A DNA stretch of 64,000 nucleotides from CAIWAH01 sp964602595 (GCA_964602595.1 CAZRRO010000018.1:62001-126000), one strand, 5' to 3'; shown: positions 1 to 8,234, counted from the first letter of the stretch. Made by a program: numbers and translations. Notes: a model not told the origin generated them from the sequence alone.

Positions 1-134
1 AACCCGGTGCAGCCCAGGACCCCGAGCACGAGCGAGACGACCGCGAGCGCGCTGAGTTTCGCCGGCGCCGGCAACGGGGGCGGTGCTGGCGCTTCGACAG
101 GCGGCAACGGCGGCGGCAGAGGAGGCGGATTCAT
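1..134 (-). CDS. DUF4190-like membrane protein, N-terminal fragment
   Basis: This is the first 44 codons of a minus-strand gene that runs off the left edge. The protein starts MNPPPLPPPL, continues with a Pro/Ala-rich cytoplasmic tail, and enters a hydrophobic helix (LSALAVVSLVLGVLGC). That layout is typical of DUF4190 proteins, where a proline-rich tail precedes paired membrane helices. A GGAG lies 8 bases upstream of the ATG, one of the better ribosome binding sites in the window. A second DUF4190-like protein lies at 61558-62262. The function of the family is unknown. The call rests on a short segment only. Confidence 0.6.
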   Translation of the reverse strand, partial: MNPPPLPPPLPPVEAPAPPPLPAPAKLSALAVVSLVLGVLGCTG

Positions 135-305
135 GGCGATGGCTCCGGGACGCTGTCGCGAATTCCGCAGGCTGGCCAGCCGGGATTCGGCTTCGCCCGG
201 GAACAAGGGCGGGCCGCACCGCCACGCGCCACCGGTTCGCCGCGCGAACTTCCCCGCGGCGCGGCGTTGACCGCCCGCCCGCGGGGCCGATAGCGTTCCG
301 GCACC

Positions 306-1022
306 ATGTTTCCCGTCATTGAGCAGTTGCTGATCCTGCAGGACCGAGACCGCAAGCTGCTGCGCCTGAAGGCGGAACTGGCCGATACCCCCATCCAGCG
401 GAAACGGCTCGAAGACAAGGCCGCCCTGACCCAGGCCGCCTTCGACACCGTCAAGCAACGTGGCCGGCAGATCGAGAGCGACCGCAAGAAGCTCGAGCTC
501 GAGGTCCAGTCCAAGGAAGACTTCATCCGCAAGCTCGAGACCCAGCAGGGCGCCACCAAGAGCAACGACCAATACAAGGCCTTCACCCACCAGATCGACA
601 CCACCAAGGGTGAAATCCACGCCTTGGAGGACCAGGAAATCGTCCTGATGGAAAAGGCCGAGACCGTCGCCCGGGAAATCGACGCGGCGGCCAAGATCGC
701 CGCCGCCCAGAAGGCGGAGTCCGACAAGCAGCTCGCCGACCTCGCCACCCGCGAGGCGAAGTTGCAGCGCGAATTTGAAAGCGGCTCCGCGGAACGCGCC
801 GGGCTCGCCGAGAAGGTCGATGCGCCGACCCTCGCCCGTTACCAGCACCTGCTGGATCGCAAGGGGGACAACGTCGTCGTCGGGGTCAAGGGCGGCATCT
901 GCGGCGGCTGCCACATGAAGCTGCCGACCCAGACCGTCGTCACCGCCAAGGCCCAGTCCGACATCGTCACCTGCATCAATTGCAGCCGAATCCTCTTCTG
1001 GACCCGCGACATGGACCACTGA
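306..1022 (+). CDS. coiled-coil protein with C-terminal C4 zinc ribbon
   Basis: A 238-residue cytoplasmic protein. Residues 1-180 are almost entirely charged heptad-like helix, expected to form a long coiled-coil hairpin. The C-terminus carries two Cys pairs, C199-x2-C202 and C223-x2-C226, followed by an aromatic RILFW segment. This matches the zf-RING_7 family (the group that includes Helicobacter HP0958/FlgZ), in which a helical hairpin presents a zinc ribbon that binds nucleic acid or protein partners. The ATG at 306 is the start because family members begin in the same way (short helix, then LQ-x-D-x4-L). It stands alone. The exact role here is unknown. Confidence 0.8.
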   Translation: MFPVIEQLLILQDRDRKLLRLKAELADTPIQRKRLEDKAALTQAAFDTVKQRGRQIESDRKKLELEVQSKEDFIRKLETQQGATKSNDQYKAFTHQIDTTKGEIHALEDQEIVLMEKAETVAREIDAAAKIAAAQKAESDKQLADLATREAKLQREFESGSAERAGLAEKVDAPTLARYQHLLDRKGDNVVVGVKGGICGGCHMKLPTQTVVTAKAQSDIVTCINCSRILFWTRDMDH

Positions 1023-1050
1023 GCCGGCCCCGCGGCGAGGCCAGCCCCGG

Positions 1051-1407
1051 TCAGAGGGAAATGCGCCCGCCCGTCACGTAGCGGAGCGCCACCAGGATGG
1101 CGAAGGTCAGCGTGACCAAAAGTTGGGCCAACCCAACCCAGCGCCACCCGTGACCGCTCCGGAGGAAGTGGAGCATCACCAGGCCGCCGTGGAGACCGGT
1201 GGCCAAGGCCGTGTTGCGCAGCGCCACCAACGGTTCGATTTCCCACCGGCGGCTCACCCACACCGCGAACACCCCGCTGGCGAACACCGGCAGGAACAAC
1301 AACGCCCGCCCCACGGCGGCGAACAGCGGGGCGAACAGCGTCCGTCCCCGTTGCGCCCGCCGCTCCAACGGGACGCCCGGTGGTGATTCGTTTCCAAGAC
1401 TGGCCAT
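1051..1407 (-). CDS. hypothetical three-helix membrane protein
   Basis: The 118-residue protein has a charged N-terminus (about residues 1-26), then three hydrophobic stretches: around FAAVGRALLFLPVFASGVFA, around ALRNTALATGLHGGLVMLHF, and LAQLLVTLTFAILVALRYV near the C-terminus. The ATG at 1407 is chosen because it gives a compact membrane protein. The frame stays open upstream to 1662, so a longer N-terminus of up to 203 residues cannot be excluded, though that extension is Arg/Pro-rich and looks non-coding. No family was recognised. It converges with the zinc-ribbon gene. Confidence 0.55.
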   Translation of the reverse strand: MASLGNESPPGVPLERRAQRGRTLFAPLFAAVGRALLFLPVFASGVFAVWVSRRWEIEPLVALRNTALATGLHGGLVMLHFLRSGHGWRWVGLAQLLVTLTFAILVALRYVTGGRISL

Positions 1408-1824
1408 GTTTTTCCGCGGTCGCGGCAGCGTGCGACACCCCGCCGCGAAACGCCAGCGAGTCCGCCCGCCCACGACCGAGGACAATCGACGGCAATCAGG
1501 ATCTCCAACTTCGGAAGATCGTTGCCGCGGCGGCGCATCCCCCAAACGTCCAAGCGCGCTGCCCGCCACCCGCCTGAAACTCGAGATGTGGATCATCTCA
1601 TTCGCCAGACCGTTCAGCGCACGGAAGGATTTGAGCGGATCGCTGATTTCCAGAAGGGCCATGAACGGAGGCAGCTTGGCCGGGCGAGAAGTGGAGTCAA
1701 ACGGGCTCTCGAAAAGGTGCTGTGCCCAAGGCTGGCGAGTAGACGAGTTTCACTTAGTCGCCGCCATCGCCGTGTCGAGTTGCGCCATGGTGAAACCGAA
1801 GACCTTTGTTAGATGCCTTCGCGC
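1408..1824. other. intergenic stretch without a supported gene
   Basis: About 417 bases between two minus-strand hypothetical genes. The minus strand has an open frame from 1662 downwards that joins the gene ending at 1051, with a fairly natural first 30 residues (MALLEISDPLKSF and on). It may be an N-terminal extension or a gene remnant. No RNA gene, hairpin terminator or repeat was seen. Confidence 0.4.
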
Positions 1825-2337
1825 TTAGTTCAGTGAGATGTAACCCGTGTGCAGATACCAACCACCGATGCCGTGTCGTCGTGCGTGAAGAAACCAGCAC
1901 TTTTCCCCTTTGTAGCGGGTGAGACGTAGCCGATGTGGGGAAGGTGACTTCTGGGTTGCGGTGTAGTCCTTCCGTTGCGCTGGCGTGAGCATGAAATGCC
2001 ACCGGGATTCTGGTGTCCGCTGGCGATAGATCGCGAGATACTCGAAGAACCGGTCGAATGCCAACTTGTCGTTGAGGCTCTCGTCCATGATGGCCGCATA
2101 CCATCCACCGGCTCCAGCTCTCGGAGCGCGGTGGTGGAGCCAAAACCAAGCAGACAATTCACCCAAAGGAGGTTCCTCGCATTGCATCGAACCGGCGTAG
2201 TTCTGCCCGACTGAAAAACCGCAAAGAAAGTCTTTCAGCGAACTGAGTGTGCGACTGGACAGGTAGAACCCAGGCTTTGCCTCAATACTGGGAAGGCAAT
2301 CGTAGATGGTGAGTTTCTGTTTCGGGGGCCGTTGCAT
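1825..2337 (-). CDS. hypothetical protein, 170 aa
   Basis: A soluble-looking protein of 170 residues with balanced composition and many aromatic residues (segments such as RFFEYLAIYRQR and WFWLHHRAPRAG). It has no signal peptide, membrane helix or recognised motif. The ATG at 2337 is the first in the frame and gives MQRPPKQKLTIYDCLPSIE. Its codon composition is less GC-extreme than its neighbours, which fits a recently acquired accessory gene. Function unknown. It is downstream of nothing recognisable and precedes the heme cluster without obvious linkage. Confidence 0.6.
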   Translation of the reverse strand: MQRPPKQKLTIYDCLPSIEAKPGFYLSSRTLSSLKDFLCGFSVGQNYAGSMQCEEPPLGELSAWFWLHHRAPRAGAGGWYAAIMDESLNDKLAFDRFFEYLAIYRQRTPESRWHFMLTPAQRKDYTATQKSPSPHRLRLTRYKGEKCWFLHARRHGIGGWYLHTGYISLN

Positions 2338-2418
2338 CGGACATGAGTCTGCACGGGGTTGGCGGGATGTTCTAGCCTCTCTCTGGCACCCTCCATGTGA
2401 GCCTCGTGACCCCGCCTC

Positions 2419-3480
2419 CTACGCGTAGACGGGCTCTCGGCGAAGCGACTCATTCGCCAGTGCCTCCACCGCCTTCACCCACGCCGGATGCTCGTTGAGG
2501 CACGGCACGAGGTGGAATTCCGTGCCGCCGGCGCCGAGTAATATCTCGCGGGCACGCATGCCAAGTTCCTCGATGGTTTCCAGGCAGTCGGCGACGAAAG
2601 CCGGGCTCATCACGACGAGCCGTTTCACGCCCGACGTCGCCAGACGGATGAGTTCCGTCTCGGTGTTGGGCTCGAGCCACGGGTCGCGGCCCAGGCGGGA
2701 CTGGAAGGACACGGACCAACGCTCTACCGGCACGCCGGCGAGGCGGGTGAATTCCCGCGCCGTCTCGAAGCACTGGTGGCGGTAGCAGAAGGCGTGGGCC
2801 GGGCTGGGCTTTTCGCAGCAGTCGGCACACGAGAGGCAGTGCTTCTTCGAGGGGTCGGACTTGCGCAGGTGCCGTTCCGGCAGGCCGTGGTAGCTGATCA
2901 GCAGGTGATCGTAGGGTTGCGCCAGCGTGGGCCGGGCGGACTGGACCAGGGCGTCGAGGTAGGCCGGATGCCGGTAGAACGGCGGCACGACGTCGAGCGT
3001 CATCCCCGGGAAGGCGCGGATGTCGGCGCGGACCTTCTCGACGGCCGACTCGTAGCTCGACATGGCGTAGTGCGGGAACAGCGGGAGCAGCACGACGCGG
3101 TTCACGCCCTGCCGCTGAAATTCGGTCAGCGCGGCGGTCGGCGTCGGGTTCTGGTAGCGCATGCACAGCTCGACCGGGCAGCCAAGGCCCGGCGCGATCA
3201 GGTTGCGCAAGCGTTTGCCCATGACCACAAGCGGCGAGCCCTCGGCGGTCCAGACGCTCTGGTAGGCGTGGGCGGAGTTCTTGGGCCGGAACGGGAGGAT
3301 GAACCCCTCGACAATCAGGCACCGGATCGGCCAGGGCGCGTCGATGACGCGGCCGTCCATGAGGAACTCGCGCAGGTAACGGCGCACGTCGGGCACCGAC
3401 GGCGAGTCGGGCGAGCCGAGGTTCATGAGCAGGACGCCGGGGCGGTCGGCCATCGCGGTGGCGGGCAAGGGTGCGGTCAT
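2419..3480 (-). CDS. hemH: ferrochelatase (protoporphyrin route)
   Basis: This enzyme inserts Fe2+ into protoporphyrin IX, the last step of protoheme synthesis. The 353-residue length is normal. Residues 15-24 carry the family start GVLLMNLGSP. The catalytic His is H198 in SYHGLPERHL, and the conserved acidic region is around E301-E305 (DCLETIEELG). Residues 215-237 hold seven cysteines (C215, C218, C221, C222, C232, C237 and neighbours in the pattern HCLSCADCC plus CYRHQC), inserted right after the catalytic His. Some bacterial ferrochelatases bind a metal cluster or zinc with extra cysteines. The ATG at 3480 is used; M10 (3453) is possible. It is the last gene of the heme cluster, separated from hemG by 685 bases of repeats. 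Confidence 0.95.
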   Translation of the reverse strand: MTAPLPATAMADRPGVLLMNLGSPDSPSVPDVRRYLREFLMDGRVIDAPWPIRCLIVEGFILPFRPKNSAHAYQSVWTAEGSPLVVMGKRLRNLIAPGLGCPVELCMRYQNPTPTAALTEFQRQGVNRVVLLPLFPHYAMSSYESAVEKVRADIRAFPGMTLDVVPPFYRHPAYLDALVQSARPTLAQPYDHLLISYHGLPERHLRKSDPSKKHCLSCADCCEKPSPAHAFCYRHQCFETAREFTRLAGVPVERWSVSFQSRLGRDPWLEPNTETELIRLATSGVKRLVVMSPAFVADCLETIEELGMRAREILLGAGGTEFHLVPCLNEHPAWVKAVEALANESLRREPVYA

Positions 3481-3580
3481 GGGCGGGAAGGCTGGGGGGA
3501 ATCAGAATGCGGCCAGCGGGTGGGTGCAGGGAGTCGCCACGCAGTCTTCGGCAATCGTGCGTGTGGAGTCCGAGCGAGTT

Positions 3581-3783
3581 GGCGGGCTTTCCCCTCTCCC
3601 TTGGGGAGAGGGTTAGGGTGAGGGGCAAGCGGGCGTAGAATGAAACCGCCGCGCAACTTGCAGCAATGGGCCAAAGCCAGGTTGTCCGGCGCCGGTTTCG
3701 CGGCCACGCGGCAATTCCATGGGGCACACGGTTCCCCCTCACCCCGGCCCTCTCCCTCAGGGAGAGGGAGAAGGTTACGACGC
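3581..3783. repeat. 203-bp direct repeat, copy 1
   Basis: Starts GGCGGGCTTTCCCCTCTCCC and matches copy 2 at 3869 with the same length and only scattered substitutions (period 288). It holds an inner palindrome near 3591-3612 (CCCTCTCCC/GGGAGAGGG) and a second palindromic core at 3731-3771 (CCTCTCCCTCAGGGAGAGGG). The central part (AACTTGCAGCAATGGGCCAA and following) is nearly identical in both copies. Confidence 0.9.
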
Positions 3784-3868
3784 CCCTTCTTTCCTTCCGT
3801 GCTGCACTCCGATTCAGCACAACACTGAGCGGTCCTCGTCAGTCTGGACCGAGGAGTTGTTTGGTGCC

Positions 3869-4071
3869 GGCGGGCTTTCCCCTCTCCCCGGGGGAGAGGG
3901 TTAGTGTGAGGGGAAAGTGGGCGTAGAACGAAACCGCCGCGCAACTTGCAGCAATGGGCCAAAGCCAGGTTGTCCGGCGCCGGTTTCGCGGCCACGCGGC
4001 AATTCCATGGGGCACACGGTTCCCCCTCACCCCGACCCTCTCCCTGAGGGAGAGGGAGAGTGTCTCGACGC
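3869..4071. repeat. 203-bp direct repeat, copy 2
   Basis: Second copy of the element at 3581, offset by exactly 288 bases without indels. The palindrome near 3879-3900 and the core at 4019-4060 are retained with compensating or silent-looking changes (for example CCCCGGGGG replacing CCCTTGGGG), so both still fold. Just downstream, both copies share a CGATTCAGC tail, also seen after the third core at 8109. Confidence 0.9.
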
Positions 4072-4134
4072 GCGATAACTCCACAGGTTTCGCGCTTCGA
4101 TTCAGCGCTCAGCGGACGGCCAGTCGGCGAATTA

Positions 4135-4151
4135 GCAGGTTGCCAACCTGC
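4135..4151. repeat. short perfect inverted repeat
   Basis: GCAGGTTG-C-CAACCTGC, an 8-bp perfect stem with a single-base centre, 15 bases beyond the hemG stop codon on the minus strand. There is no T tract on either side, so it is not a typical intrinsic terminator. It resembles small dispersed palindromes found in many bacterial genomes. Confidence 0.5.
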
Positions 4152-4165
4152 GCTACGGAACAGGC

Positions 4166-5590
4166 TCACGCGCCGGCTCCTTCCTTTGCGGTATCCGCCA
4201 TCTCCTCCGCGACCTGGAGGGCGGCCATCAGGCAGTCGGTCAGCGCGATGCCGTTGCGGAAGTGGCCGGCGAGGCGGAGTCCGGGCGCCTGCTGCTCCAG
4301 CTTCGTCATGCGTGCGCGGAAGTCGCCGAAGCCGAGGAGATATTGCGGGATCGCCAGGCGGTGGACGGTCCGGTGGAGGAAGGTCGGTTCCCCGCGGACG
4401 CCGAGCAGCCGGCCCAGCGCCTCGCGGGTCGCGGCCAGTTGAACTTCCTCCGAGGCCAGCGCCATCTCGGGCGAGCGCGAACCGCCGAGGTAGCACGTCA
4501 GCGTGACGTGGCCCGCCGGTGCGCGGCCAGGGAACAGGGAGGAACTGAAGATGGCGCCGAGGATGGCCTGCTTCTCGACCTCGGGAATCAGCGCCCCAAA
4601 GCCATCGAGCGGATGTGTCACGTCTTCGCGCCGGAAGCCCAGCACAAGCACGGTGACGGCGGCGTAGTGGATGTCGCCCAGCCACGCGAGCGAGGCGTCG
4701 TTGCCAGCGTCGAGCTGGATGCCGGCGAGCCGGTGCGCGGGTGCGGCGAGCAGGACGGCGGAATGTTCGGTGGTTTCGTGCCGGCCCTGGCGGTTGACGG
4801 TCACCTGCCAGCCGCCCGCGTGACGCCGGATGGCTTCCACCGGCGCGTTGAGCTGCAGCGCATCACCGAGCTGGGTCGCCAGCGCGGTCACCAGCGAACC
4901 GAGGCCGTGGCGGAAGGAAAGCTTCGGGGCGCGGTCCTTGGGCGTCTCGCCGGAGCGGCGGCGTTCGCGGGCGCCGAGCATCTGGCCCAGGAAGAGCGAG
5001 CGGTAGCGCGTCTCGACCTGGTGCAGCTTGGGAAACGCCTCGCGCAGCGACAGCCGTTCGGGGTTGCCGGCATACACGCCGCCGACGAAGGGGTTGATCG
5101 CGTAGTCGAGAAATTCCTGTCCGAGCCGCCGCCGCACGAAGCCGGCGACGGTTTCCTCCACGTCGGCCCGGCCGCGCGGGCGCAGCAGTTCGCCGAGCAC
5201 GTTGAGCTTGGCGCCGAAGCTGAAGAGCGGCGTGGTCATCCAGCCGGGCAGCGAATCGGGCACGGCGAGAAGGCGGCCGCCGCGGACGATGTAGCGCTTG
5301 TTGGCGGCGGGATCGGAGGTCAGGCACTGGTCCTTCAGTCCGACATCGTCGATGAGCTGGCGGAGCTTGGGCGAGGTTTCGAGGAGCGTGTTCGGGCCGT
5401 CCTCGGCGAGGTAGCCGTCGCGCTCGGTCGTGTGGACCGGTCCGCCCGGACGCGAACCGCTCTCGTAGACAACGCTGGGAATGCCGCGCTGCCGCAGGCG
5501 GAACGCCGCGGTCAGGCCCGTGACGCCGCCACCGACAATGGCGATGGGAGCAACCCGGCTGGAGGAAGGAAGGGACATCGCGGGATCCAT
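4166..5590 (-). CDS. hemG: protoporphyrinogen oxidase, FAD-dependent (HemY type)
   Basis: Oxidises protoporphyrinogen IX to protoporphyrin IX using FAD and oxygen, the step before ferrochelatase. The 474-residue length fits the HemY-type family. Residues 17-24 carry the dinucleotide-binding IVGGGVTGL, followed by the family segment around YLAEDGPNTLL. The C-terminal FAD-binding end is LAGHFRNGIALTDCLMAA. A second ATG at 5578 (MSLPSSS) is equally plausible, since neither start has a clear Shine-Dalgarno. The stop of hemN lies 10 bases upstream of the ATG, so the two genes are probably co-transcribed. Symbol note: some authors call this family hemY. The oxygen dependence contrasts with the oxygen-independent HemN next to it. 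Confidence 0.93.
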   Translation of the reverse strand: MDPAMSLPSSSRVAPIAIVGGGVTGLTAAFRLRQRGIPSVVYESGSRPGGPVHTTERDGYLAEDGPNTLLETSPKLRQLIDDVGLKDQCLTSDPAANKRYIVRGGRLLAVPDSLPGWMTTPLFSFGAKLNVLGELLRPRGRADVEETVAGFVRRRLGQEFLDYAINPFVGGVYAGNPERLSLREAFPKLHQVETRYRSLFLGQMLGARERRRSGETPKDRAPKLSFRHGLGSLVTALATQLGDALQLNAPVEAIRRHAGGWQVTVNRQGRHETTEHSAVLLAAPAHRLAGIQLDAGNDASLAWLGDIHYAAVTVLVLGFRREDVTHPLDGFGALIPEVEKQAILGAIFSSSLFPGRAPAGHVTLTCYLGGSRSPEMALASEEVQLAATREALGRLLGVRGEPTFLHRTVHRLAIPQYLLGFGDFRARMTKLEQQAPGLRLAGHFRNGIALTDCLMAALQVAEEMADTAKEGAGA

Positions 5591-5600
5591 GAACGGCGGT

Positions 5601-6980
5601 TCAAACGGCGCGGCTGAAGAGCTTTTCGGGCGGCGTCTGCCGGGCGAGGCGGGCGTCGAGCACCATGCAGACGTTGCGCAGGAAGGTCCGGCCGAGCTGG
5701 GTCACGGAGCAGCCTTCCGACTGGAGTTCGACCAATCCGTCCTGTTCCAGCGCGCGCAGACGCTCCTGGGCGGTGTCGAGGAACGGGATGTGCAGTTCCG
5801 GGTCGGCCCAGTTCGTCTCGAATGACGTCATCACGTTCAGGATGTGCTGGCGGAGCACGAGGTCCTCGTCGGTGAGCGTGTGACCGCGCGCGATGGGCAG
5901 CTCCCCGGCGAGCACGCGCTGCATGTAGGGCTCGAGCACCTTCTCGTTCTGCGCGAAGAGGCGCCACGAGTCGCCGATGGCGGAGACACCGAGTCCGATC
6001 TGCGGCCAGACGGGGCGGGCGGTATAGCCCATGAAATTGCGGTGCAGCCGGCCTTCCTGTGCGGCGGTCCACAGCGAGTCGGACTCCCTCGCAAAGTGGT
6101 CCATGCCGATCTCGCGGAAGCCAGCGCCCTCGAGCAGTTCGCGGCCGACCTCGTAGAGGTGACGCTTGGCCTCGCCCACGGGCAGGTCCGCCTCGGTGAA
6201 CTTCCGCTGGGCCGGCTTGATCCACGGCACATGCGCGTAGGCGTAGAAGGCGAGCCGGTCGGGGTTGAGCCGCTTCACCGCCTCAATGGTGTCGCGGATG
6301 CTGGTCTCGGTCTGGAACGGCAGGCCGTAGATGAGGTCGAAGTTGATGCTCTGGAAGCCGAGCTTCCGGGCGTGTTGGACGACGGTGTCGACCTGCTCCT
6401 CGGTCTGCACCCGGTGGACGATCTCCTGGACCTTGGGATCGAAGTCCTGGATGCCGAGGCTCAGGCGGTTGAAGCCGAGCTCAGCCAGCGCGGCGAGGTG
6501 CTCCTGGGTCGTGACGCGCGGATCGGCCTCCAGCGAAAGCTCCGCGTCGGGCGTCACCCGGCCGCCGCCGAGAATGCCCGCGGCGAGGCGGTGCAGGTCC
6601 GGCGGGGCGAGGAAGGTCGGCGTGCCGCCGCCGAAGTGGAGTTCCGCCAGCGGCAGCTGGTTTTCCGGGCTGAGCCGGCGACGATACATCTCCCATTCCT
6701 GCAGCACGACGTCCACGTAGCGGTGGCCCAGCTCGTGGTTGCGGGTGATGCGGGTGTTGCAGCCACAGTAGGTGCAGAGCGATTCGCAGAACGGGATGTG
6801 GACGTAAACTGCCGCCCCGGCCGGCGCGCCGCGGCGCGTGGACCCAGGCTGCGTGAGGCTGGTCAGCCATTCATCGGCCGTGGGCTGGCCGGTCCAGTAG
6901 GGCACGGTCGGGTAGCTCGTGTAACGCGGCCCCGGAACGTCGTATTTGCGGAGCAGGTCGTGACGGGAGTGAGCAGTCAT
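5601..6980 (-). CDS. hemN: oxygen-independent coproporphyrinogen III oxidase (radical SAM)
   Basis: Converts coproporphyrinogen III to protoporphyrinogen IX by two radical-SAM decarboxylations. The 459-residue protein has the HemN cluster motif C65-x3-C69-x2-C72-x-C74 (HIPFCESLCTYCGCN), then HFGGGTPTFL and the LSLGIQDFDP segment, and a C-terminal HemN domain. The ATG at 6980 starts MTAHSRHDLLRKYDVPGPRY, the usual N-terminus of true HemN rather than HemW. Its ATG overlaps the hemE stop as ATGA (6977-6980), a sign of translational coupling. A cytoplasmic enzyme. A longer open frame upstream is antisense-like noise and was not used. Confidence 0.95.
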   Translation of the reverse strand: MTAHSRHDLLRKYDVPGPRYTSYPTVPYWTGQPTADEWLTSLTQPGSTRRGAPAGAAVYVHIPFCESLCTYCGCNTRITRNHELGHRYVDVVLQEWEMYRRRLSPENQLPLAELHFGGGTPTFLAPPDLHRLAAGILGGGRVTPDAELSLEADPRVTTQEHLAALAELGFNRLSLGIQDFDPKVQEIVHRVQTEEQVDTVVQHARKLGFQSINFDLIYGLPFQTETSIRDTIEAVKRLNPDRLAFYAYAHVPWIKPAQRKFTEADLPVGEAKRHLYEVGRELLEGAGFREIGMDHFARESDSLWTAAQEGRLHRNFMGYTARPVWPQIGLGVSAIGDSWRLFAQNEKVLEPYMQRVLAGELPIARGHTLTDEDLVLRQHILNVMTSFETNWADPELHIPFLDTAQERLRALEQDGLVELQSEGCSVTQLGRTFLRNVCMVLDARLARQTPPEKLFSRAV

Positions 6981-8017
6981 GCGGGAAAATATTCGCGTTG
7001 GAGTTGGAGGAAAAGGCGGACGTTGGCCTCGGGGGTTCCCGGCAGCACGCCGTGGCCGAGGCCGCACACCCAGCCAGCGCGGCGTTCCGGGCTCACGGTC
7101 TGGGCGTCGGCGAAGAAGCGGTGCAGCAGCGGCCGAAGCTCGGCCTCCGGCAGCAGCATCTGGTGCGGATCGAAGTTGCCCTGCACGGCCCAGCGGTCGC
7201 CAACTTCGGCCATCACGGCGGACAGCGGATGCTCCCAATCCACGCCGAGGCAACTGATCGGCAGATCTTTCAGGGAGTGCCAGTGGGCGGGGCCGGTCTG
7301 GCGCGAGTAGTAGGTGAACAACGCCTCGGGCACCTGGGCGCGGACCGCCGTGAACAGCCGCGCCAGGCACGGCACGACGCGGCGTTGAAAGGACTCCAGC
7401 GGAATTTCCCCGGCGGCGGTGTCCATCACCGCCACGGTGTCGGCTCCGGCCCGCAGCTGCAGGACGATGTTGGCCACCAGCAGATCCTCAAGGCGTTCGC
7501 AGAAGCCCGCGAAACGGCCGTCCTCCACCCCGGCAACGGCATCGCTGACGTCACCCTTGTGGCTGCCGGCCACGGCATAGAAGAACAGCGTCAGCGGTCC
7601 GCCCACGAAGCCCAGCAAACCCTTCTCGGCCGGCAACGCAGCCCGGATCAGGCGCATCGCCTGGGCCTGAAACTCCAGTCCCGCCGCCCGTTCGGCGCCA
7701 TCCTGTAGCCGGTCCACGTCGGCCGGGGTCCGCAGATGCCAGTCCAGCATCGGGCCCGGCGCGTAGCGCAGCCCCATGCCCATGACCTCGAGCGGAAACA
7801 GCAGGTCGGAAAACAGGATCGCGGCGTCGAAATCGAAGTCGCGGATGGGGCCCAGAGTGACCTCGCAGGCGAGCGCGGGATCCTTGCAAAGCGCCATGAA
7901 GTCGTGGTCGCGCTTCAACGCCTGGTAGTGGGAATGGTAGCGGCCAGCCTGCCGCATGAACCACACGGGCGGGCGGCCCGGGTTCTGCCGACGGATGGCC
8001 TGGTTGAAGCGGTTCAT
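6977..8017 (-). CDS. hemE: uroporphyrinogen decarboxylase
   Basis: Removes the four acetate carboxyls of uroporphyrinogen III to give coproporphyrinogen III, feeding HemN. The 346-residue length is typical. The N-terminal signature RPPVWFMRQAGRY lies at residues 15-27, and the second signature region AAILFSDLLFPLEVMGMGL follows. The ATG at 8017 gives MNRFNQAIRRQNPG; an in-frame extension to 8113 is rejected because it reads through repeat DNA. The stop overlaps hemN by four bases. The region directly before the ATG is made of GAAGTCGG repeats instead of a Shine-Dalgarno. Confidence 0.95.
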   Translation of the reverse strand: MNRFNQAIRRQNPGRPPVWFMRQAGRYHSHYQALKRDHDFMALCKDPALACEVTLGPIRDFDFDAAILFSDLLFPLEVMGMGLRYAPGPMLDWHLRTPADVDRLQDGAERAAGLEFQAQAMRLIRAALPAEKGLLGFVGGPLTLFFYAVAGSHKGDVSDAVAGVEDGRFAGFCERLEDLLVANIVLQLRAGADTVAVMDTAAGEIPLESFQRRVVPCLARLFTAVRAQVPEALFTYYSRQTGPAHWHSLKDLPISCLGVDWEHPLSAVMAEVGDRWAVQGNFDPHQMLLPEAELRPLLHRFFADAQTVSPERRAGWVCGLGHGVLPGTPEANVRLFLQLQREYFPA

Positions 8018-8019
8018 GC

Positions 8020-8048
8020 GAAGTCGGAACGCGGAAGTCGGAAGTCGG
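8020..8048. repeat. short direct repeats at the hemE start
   Basis: Three copies of GAAGTCGG (8020-8027, 8034-8041, 8041-8048), the first beginning 3 bases upstream of the hemE ATG. On the hemE strand they read as CCGACTTC units. They occupy the place where a ribosome binding site would be. They could be slippage-prone. Confidence 0.8.
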
Positions 8049-8108
8049 AATTGGCCGTGATCGGGAAACCTTCCAACCGTGGCGCAGAAATGCGGCGGTT
8101 TGATTCGC

Positions 8109-8156
8109 CACACGGTTCCCCTTCACCCCGGCCCTCTCCCTCAGGGAGAGGGAGAA
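8109..8156. repeat. REP-like palindromic element, third copy
   Basis: Matches the right-hand cores of the 203-bp repeats: CACACGGTTCCCC, then CACCCCGGCCCTCTCCC, TCAGGGAGAGGGAGAA. The 9-bp arms CTCTCCCT/AGGGAGAG form a strong hairpin. It sits in the 217-base gap between the response regulator stop (8235) and the hemE start (8017). The downstream CGATTCAGC tail is shared with the other two copies. Confidence 0.85.
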
Positions 8157-8234
8157 TGATCCGATGCGCATCACGTTCACGAACGAAGAGCTTCGATTCA
8201 GCTTGGCGTCGTTCCGGCGTAAGCAATGTCCGCT

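Larger units (their letters stand above)
3481..4165. repeat. repeat-filled gap between hemG and hemH
   Basis: A 685-base gap inside the heme cluster with no coding region. It contains two copies of a 203-bp direct repeat, each holding two palindromic REP-like cores, and a short perfect inverted repeat near 4135. The open frames here, with peptides such as SPRPSPSGRGRR or NPLPKGEGKAR, are translations of the repeats and not genes. Any transcript reading from hemG into hemH would carry several strong hairpins. Confidence 0.8.

Noticed and set aside
59..748. Open frame 131-748 on the minus strand
   Set aside because: It is antisense to the zinc-ribbon protein and rich in Ser/Arg/Pro, as expected for shadow frames.
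1754..2149. Minus-strand open frame overlapping the 170-aa hypothetical gene
   Set aside because: It is a shadow frame of the gene at 1825-2337, with a low-quality composition.
3581..4071. CRISPR-like array from repeated units
   Set aside because: Only two 203-bp copies exist, with no regular short repeats and spacers. They are a tandem duplication containing palindromic REP-like cores.
3477..4685. Long open frames with peptides such as LPLPQGEGRGEGEP
   Set aside because: These are translations of the REP-like repeats and of the antisense strand of hemG; the real coding frame there is hemG.
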